Shown piece by piece: positions 58,766-64,000 of a DNA stretch of 64,000 nt. The notes beneath the pieces are model-generated. The model worked only from the letters and a program-made list of their open reading frames with translations. It was not told the DNA's origin and made no database searches. Every line of letters starts with the position of its first letter. The stretch's first letter is position 1. A program made the translations under genes and the position numbers. Source of the stretch: Zygnema cylindricum (Eukaryota; Streptophyta; Zygnematophyceae; Zygnematales; Zygnemataceae); contig JBBHKE010000714.1 in the NCBI GenBank assembly GCA_037447655.1, positions 124,001-188,000 of the forward strand. Direction: 5' to 3'.

Positions 58766-58860
58766 CATAAGGGTGAAGCTGTATTAGGGAAGTCTTTTTA
58801 CATAAGGGTGAAGCTCTATTAGGGAAGTCTTTTTTCATAAGGGTGAAGTTGTATTAGGGT
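58766..58860 (+). repeat. 35-bp tandem repeat, nearly three copies
   Basis: CATAAGGGTGAAGCTGTATT plus AGGGAAGTCTTTTT repeats at 58766, 58801 and 58836 (the last partial), inside the first LTR-like block. The corresponding place in the last block has a single copy. Confidence 0.9.
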
Positions 58861-59260
58861 TCTGACAGTGAAGGTTTAAGTCATTTGGGTTTTTATCATC
58901 TTAGAGTTGGCAATATCTATATAAGCTTCTTTGGATCTACAATTTATGTGGGGAAATGGAGCCCATAGAATTTCACTGTATTTGTGTACAGTACAATTCT
59001 TATCAATGTTATTTTTAAATAACAAATTTAGAGAGTTAAGTTATGTAGAAATTAATGGTCCGTTTAAAGTATTTTCTAGGTCTAAATAGAAATATAGAAA
59101 GAAGCCGAGGCAGTCTACCTCTAACTTCTCTCTCCAACTCTCAAATTTGTCGCAGTCACTGAGAGTTCGGAGAGGGAGCTAGAGCCATGGCTACCTAGGC
59201 TATCCAGAGGTTTACAAGAAATATATATTAGTTAGGGGTTTATTTACTAAAAAGATATGT

Positions 59261-59343
59261 GTCGGCCACAGGATTTGATCTAAGTACCTGCCGGGCGGCG
59301 AGCTGCCGGTAGCCGGTAGCTTTAACCGTTAAGTCTTTAGCTA
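59261..59343 (-). other. tRNA-like sequence, copy 2
   Basis: The minus strand reads GACTTAACGGTTAAAGC (A-box-like), then GGTACTTAGATCAAATCC (degenerate B box). It aligns with copy 3 along its length and sits at the same place relative to the next LTR-like block. Confidence 0.5.
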
Positions 59344-60112
59344 GTGTTACGTACTATATGGTTTGATTCTTAGTTATACATTAACAAGTAGGACAATTCA
59401 TTTAACTGATACTATTTACAGGATACATAGAATCAGTAATGTAAAGCACAGATTGTGGTACGGATAAAGAAACGAATACGACGCATTTGTTTCTTTAGCA
59501 AAACGAATACCGCGCAGGTATTTATTACGGCTACGATTAAATGTAAATTTAATCGGACAGCCGGAATGAACGCCAAGATCGCGGAAGAGAATTTCGGCAG
59601 TTTGTGGTCATCGCCACATTGAATGACACGTGGCGAAATTACATTGGATCGTGGTATCTCCGGAGATTACGACACCAAATCCGGATATGACATGTGTTGA
59701 CATTTAGGCCATGTCGTACAATGTCCGTACAAAAAGGACACCGGTAGTTGTACTTTTGTGTACGAAAGTGGAATATGATTGGCTCCGTACATCAGTAGAT
59801 AGAGTCTGTGAGAGAGATAGGACTTACAAAAATTAGGAGATAGGATCCTCTCTCCCAGAGAGCTTCTGTACAAAAGGTCAACTTTGACCCTCCATAACTT
59901 ACTACTCAGGGGAGCAAATGTTGATATTTGAGTATTTTCTAGGTCTGTATTAGGATAGAAAAAGAGTTGAGGCGGTCTGCCTCTAACTCCCTTATCCAAG
60001 ACCCCACACTTGTTGTAGTCACTGAAGGCTGATAGGGAGCTAGAGCCATGGCTGCCTAGGCTCTCTAGAGAAGACAGGGGGTGAATTAGGTAGACTTACC
60101 AAAAAATAATTG

Positions 60113-60190
60113 ACGGACACAGGAATTGATCCTGGTACCTGCCGTCCGTCAATCCGCATTAGCCGTTAGCTCTACCAGTTAAGTCTAGGA
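60113..60190 (-). other. tRNA-like sequence, copy 3
   Basis: The minus strand reads GACTTAACTGGTAGAGC (good A box) and ACCAGGATCAATTCCTGT. The latter can form a T-arm-like hairpin with a 4-bp stem (CAGG/CCTG) and a 7-base loop (ATCAATT). The rest of the cloverleaf is weak. Confidence 0.55.
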
Positions 60191-61280
60191 CAGATATTAC
60201 GATATATAGGGTTTGATAAATATATAAATCGTCATATGTAGATTTATACGTTTAACGGCTAATAGATACTTAGTACATAGATACAGTTTGATTTAGTACA
60301 AAGTACGGTATGTGGACAGAACGGATACCGCGCATTTGTTTGATAGCGAAACAAATACCGCGCGTCAAATTTCAGCGGCTAGGATTATAGCCGGTTTTGA
60401 TCGGACGGCCACGATAGGCGCCGCGGTCACGGAAAAGGCATTTTTGGCGTTTTACGGTCTTTGCCACGTTAGATGACATGTGGCGTGATAACATTGGACT
60501 ACGGGAATTTGGAGATTACAGGAACTAATCCTGATTTGACACGTGTCGACATTTTGGCCATGTCGTACAATGGCCGTACATAAAGTACACCGGCACCTGT
60601 ACTTTTCTGTACGACACAGTAATTTGATTGGTGTCGTACTTCAGTAGATAGAGTTTTAGAGAGGGAATAGGACTTAGAAAATTATGGGTAGGCAGGTGCC
60701 TCTCCTAGAGAGCTCTCTATATAAATGGCAAACTTTGGCCAGCCATAACTATCAATTTACTTGACCATTTTCAGTGATTCTTTTTGCTACGGACTCAGGG
60801 GATTCCAGGCTACACAGGAGTGTAATCGGTCAGAGTTTTTGTCTGCCAGGGTGGCTGCATTTATAAGGGAAAGTCAAAGTGGGTGAATGTGTCCAAATCT
60901 CATATTCTAAATTTGCATTCTGTGGTGGAACTGAGCACACAGAAAGTGTTATTTCACAGGGGTGAATCTATATTAATATTGTGACTTTCAAGGGGTCATT
61001 CATTTGGGTTTATATTAACATGGAGTCGGACTATCTAGATTAGCTTCTTTTGGATTTGCATACTCTGAGGGCCAATAGAGGTCTCAGAGTTTCAGCAAAT
61101 TCAGAGATTCTTTTTGCTATCGACTCACGGGAATGTTGCCTTCACAAGGGTGCAGGTGGTCAAAGTTTTTGTTTGCCAGGGTGGCAGTTACTCGTGCTGA
61201 AAGACAAAGGGGTCAAGGTTATCCTAGAGGCTTTCTGTGAGCTGCCTATTCTGAGGACTTATGGAGGTCTCAGAGTTGCA
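60190..61280 (+). repeat. Probable 5' LTR of the copia element (start uncertain)
   Basis: The block ends in TTGCA directly before the primer-binding site, as expected for an LTR ending in CA. Its left boundary was not fixed because no partner 3' LTR lies in the window. It includes an internal partial duplication: GAGGTCTCAGAG at about 61079 and 61264. Confidence 0.6.
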
Positions 61281-61293
61281 GGTTATGGGCCCA
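61281..61293 (+). promoter_or_regulatory. Copia-type primer-binding site (initiator tRNA-Met, anticodon arm)
   Basis: GGTTATGGGCCCA is complementary to the anticodon stem-loop of eukaryotic initiator tRNA-Met. Drosophila copia uses this half-tRNA primer, whereas most plant Ty1/copia elements pair with the 3' end of the tRNA. It lies exactly where the LTR ends. Confidence 0.75.
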
Positions 61294-64000
61294 CCATCTA
61301 GGGTGCCCATATTCAATGGAGGTGGCTTCATATGCTGGGAAAGTATGATGACAAGAGCTCTATGTGAGAAACGATTTCGGAGAATAATGAGTGGACGGGT
61401 GAGGCGTCGATCTAGTCTTAGGATACCTTCAGGGTTTACAGGAGGTAGATTCACTTGAGATGCAGATCCATCTTCAACAGAGGAGACAAAATAAGGAAAG
61501 GTGGTGGACAAAGAAAAGAAGAAGGAGACGACCACACCAATAGCAACTGGTTCGGCATTCATGTCACCTATTCTGAGGAACGAGGAGAATGATACTAATA
61601 CCTGTGACTTCAACAATATCGCAGGAAAGCACTTCATCCTCCAAAATCTTACTCAAGGACTTGCATGTCCTCATTTGCAGGTAGAAAGGGCATCCGATCT
61701 TTGGATGGCTCTCATAGAGATGTGCCGAAGTGGTACAATTCAGCAACAACAGTTGGTTGATCAGAAAGTTAACAAGTATGTAAACAAAGGGGGGAAGATG
61801 TTGGATTTTTGCAATGAGCTTGCTACACTATTTATGGAGCTAGAGAGTGCGGGAAAAGATTTTAGTGAAAAAGAAAAGGTTAACTATTTACTGATGAAGT
61901 TACCCGATGAGTTCGAGAACATAGTCAACCGTGTGCAGGACTTGCCGGACTCAAGGTGGATATAGAACTCAGTGATATAGATGATTCTCGTTCGGAAGAA
62001 TACGATTGAGATCCGAAGGGGAGAAAAGAGTGGCGAAGCCTTGGCAACTGCGGCCGATTGGAGGAACAAGGATTCCCGGAAACAGTTCGGAAACTATGGG
62101 GGAAGGGAGCAGAAAAAACAGGTTGACGAGTTCGAACCAAGAGCTCCTAAAGGTTTATGTCATTTTTGTAAGAAACATGAGCACTATATGGCTGAGTGCA
62201 CTAAGCTAACCGAGCTTCGGTTAAAAGAGGGGCAGACCGGTGGTAACACGAGAGGAAAGAAAAAGGCCCTTGTGACACAGCTACATGAGGCGGAATTCGA
62301 GGACGAGGACGATGAGCTCTTTCTAGATGAGGAGTTGGAGGCGAAAAACGAGGTCGAAATTCCACAAAGACAGAAATGTCCTTACGGTGGATTGAAAGGT
62401 GAAGAAGGCTGGATTGTAGATTCAAGTGCCTCCATGCACATGTGTTAGGATAGGCACATGTTCACTAAGATAAGAAAAATTCCCACCGTAGAGATAGAGT
62501 AGGGGGATGGGAGGATAGTCACCACTACTCTTGTAAGATCGGTAGATCTGAAAGTGTTAGTAGAAGGAAAGACATCCATAGTAACATTCTCCGATGTATT
62601 GTTTATTCCGGAGCTGAACAAAAACCTCATCTCTACATTAGTGTTAGATGATAAGGGTTTTTTTACTAGCACTAGGGAAGGAGTCTTTGCTGCTAGTTCT
62701 GGGGAGGATGTCTATTTCATTGTTGAGAAAGGTAGCCATAGGATGTTTAGGCTGATTTGAAGTAATGAAACGAAGAAACTTTATTATGCTGGTGTTCATG
62801 ATATTATGATGTGGCAAAAGAGACTTGGGCATGTGAATCTATATAAATTAAGAGAGATGAAAGAGATGGGAGTGGTGGAAGGGATAAGTTCAGTGAGAAT
62901 GATAATATAAGTGATTGTAGTGGATGTGCTCAAGGTAAAACAAAAAGATTACCCTTTCCTAAAACAGCCACCTATAAGGGAGAAAAAATTATAGATCTAG
63001 TACACACAGATATTTGGGGACCAGCTAAAGTGCCCTCACCGGGGGGGAAGAGATTTATGATGACCATCACTAATGATTGGTCTAGGTATTCGCGAGTGTA
63101 TTTTTTGAAAAACAAGTCCGAAGCTCAGGATTGTTTTAGACAATATAGAGCATGGAGCGAAAAACTCCATGAAACTCCAATGAAGAGAATAAGAAGTGAC
63201 AATGGTGGAGAGTATACTTCTAACCAGTTTGAGGATTTTCTGAAGGAAGATGGGGTCCAACACCAAAATACAGTTCCAAAAACCCGGAACAGAATGGGGT
63301 AGCTGAAAGGTTAAATAGAACACTAAGTGATAGTGCTAGAAGTATGTTGTCAGATAAGAAGATAGGAAAAAGATTTTGGGCAGAAGCAATGAATTGTGAT
63401 AATTACCTCAAAAATAGAGTTCTTACTTGAGCTTTAAAAGATGAAACACCTTATGAGAGATGGAAAGGCCGGAAACCAGACATATCTCACTTAAGGGTTT
63501 TCGGCAGTCAAGTATTCAGTCTAGATACAGATCGGTCTAATTAGAAGCTAGATCCTAAAGGAAAACCGGGATAGTTATTAAGATATGATGAGGATGTTAA
63601 AAGATATAAAGTTTATGATCTAAAAAGGGAAGATATAATCTTAGTAAAGCATCTAGTAGTTATGGATGAAGGAAACTCTGTGGATCCCTTAAAATATACA
63701 AAGTCAGTAAAAATCAGATTTGATTCAGAAAAATTCCAATGACTTTGAGCTCTCTAACTATCCAGGTTTTAGAGAAGATGACATTCTTGCAGATACAAAT
63801 CACACCAAAAAGGACTCAGCTGTGGAAACTCAAGTGACAACTCTACCCGAAGCGGAAGACGTGGTGGAAATTGATTCGGAATCAAGAAATAGGGGAGAAG
63901 TCGAGTTTGTTCGAAAGAATCCACGAGAACCATCTATTCCGGCCTCAGATTTTGAGGGGGGAAGGAGAAGTAGCAAAAGACTACAAGAAAAACAAGTTAA
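61281..64000 (+). pseudogene. Decayed Ty1/copia retrotransposon, gag to integrase, truncated by the window end
   Basis: Gag pieces at about 61261-61456 and 61501-61965 (DLWMALIEMC, EKVNYLLMKLPDEFENIV) are split by frameshifts. A CCHC knuckle, CHFCKKHEHYMAEC, lies at about 62158-62199. The protease motif WIVDSSASMHMC (about 62410-62445) has Ser in place of the usual Gly after Asp-Ser and is followed by a stop. The integrase has a GAG-pre-integrase zinc region (RLGHVN, then CSGCAQGK). Its catalytic blocks are HTDIWGP and SDNGGEY, followed in a shifted frame by QNGVAERLNRTL (63030-63340). Further stops occur after 63420. A Ser/Arg-rich linker ends the window; reverse transcriptase and RNase H would lie beyond 64000. 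The copy is not functional. Confidence 0.88.

Larger units (their letters stand above)
57950..61280. repeat. Tandem array of LTR-like blocks alternating with tRNA-like/SINE-like blocks
   Basis: Three related LTR-like blocks (about 58100-59065, 59350-59930 and 60190-61280) share GGCCATGTCGTACAATG-type words. They also share a TTCAGTGATTCTTTTTG block, which the middle copy has lost. Between them lie two copies of a roughly 270-bp block (59069-59343 and 59932-60190) that contains GAGCTAGAGCCATGGCT and ends in a minus-strand tRNA-like sequence. A more diverged tRNA-like block precedes the first. The last LTR-like block abuts the copia primer site. Confidence 0.7.

Overview
The window is nuclear DNA from an intron-rich eukaryote. 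The genes have many short exons, almost all with GT-AG introns, and there are many small transposons and microsatellites plus two assembly gaps (4562-4828 and 55466-55475). A regulator with two AP2-type domains and a prolyl-tRNA synthetase whose C-terminus looks plant-like suggest the plant lineage, perhaps an alga. A stand-alone 10-formyltetrahydrofolate hydrolase domain and a CipC/DUF3759-like protein are unusual for land plants. I do not assign a species.

Layout. 1-5487 (+): 3' part of a cytosolic-type prolyl-tRNA synthetase. 6300-17066 (-): AP-3 complex beta subunit, 11 exons. 17067-18239: divergent intergenic region with a short broken gene that ends exactly at a transposon end. 18240-21356 (+): formyltetrahydrofolate hydrolase-domain protein, 4 exons. 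22850-24616 (+): DUF3759/CipC-like protein, 3 exons. 24617-31603: gene-poor, with two or three terminal-inverted-repeat (TIR) elements that have recognisable target-site duplications (TSDs). 31604-36223 (+): two-AP2-domain protein, 5 exons, all introns in phase 1. 36224-41510: a degenerate minisatellite, then a decayed non-LTR retrotransposon with a zinc-knuckle and a restriction-endonuclease-like C-terminus. 42529-54741 (-): NOL6/Nrap (Utp22 family), 27 exons. 54742-61280: gene-poor, with hAT-like and PIF/Harbinger-like elements and then a tandem LTR/tRNA-like array. 61281-64000 (+): internal region of a decayed Ty1/copia element, cut off by the window end.

The genes do not form one pathway. 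They are housekeeping genes (translation, adaptor-mediated vesicle traffic, folate metabolism, ribosome biogenesis) plus one transcription factor. The most distinctive content is the mobile DNA. There is a five-copy foldback MITE family, with four copies sitting in introns or beside a dead LINE. Two hAT-like MITEs carry 8-bp TSDs, and PIF/Harbinger-like elements carry 3-bp TSDs. The copia element has a primer site complementary to the anticodon arm of initiator tRNA-Met, as in Drosophila copia, and lies downstream of a repeated LTR plus tRNA-like unit. All exon boundaries were read by eye from splice signals, reading frame and remembered family sequences; none was checked by alignment or RNA data.
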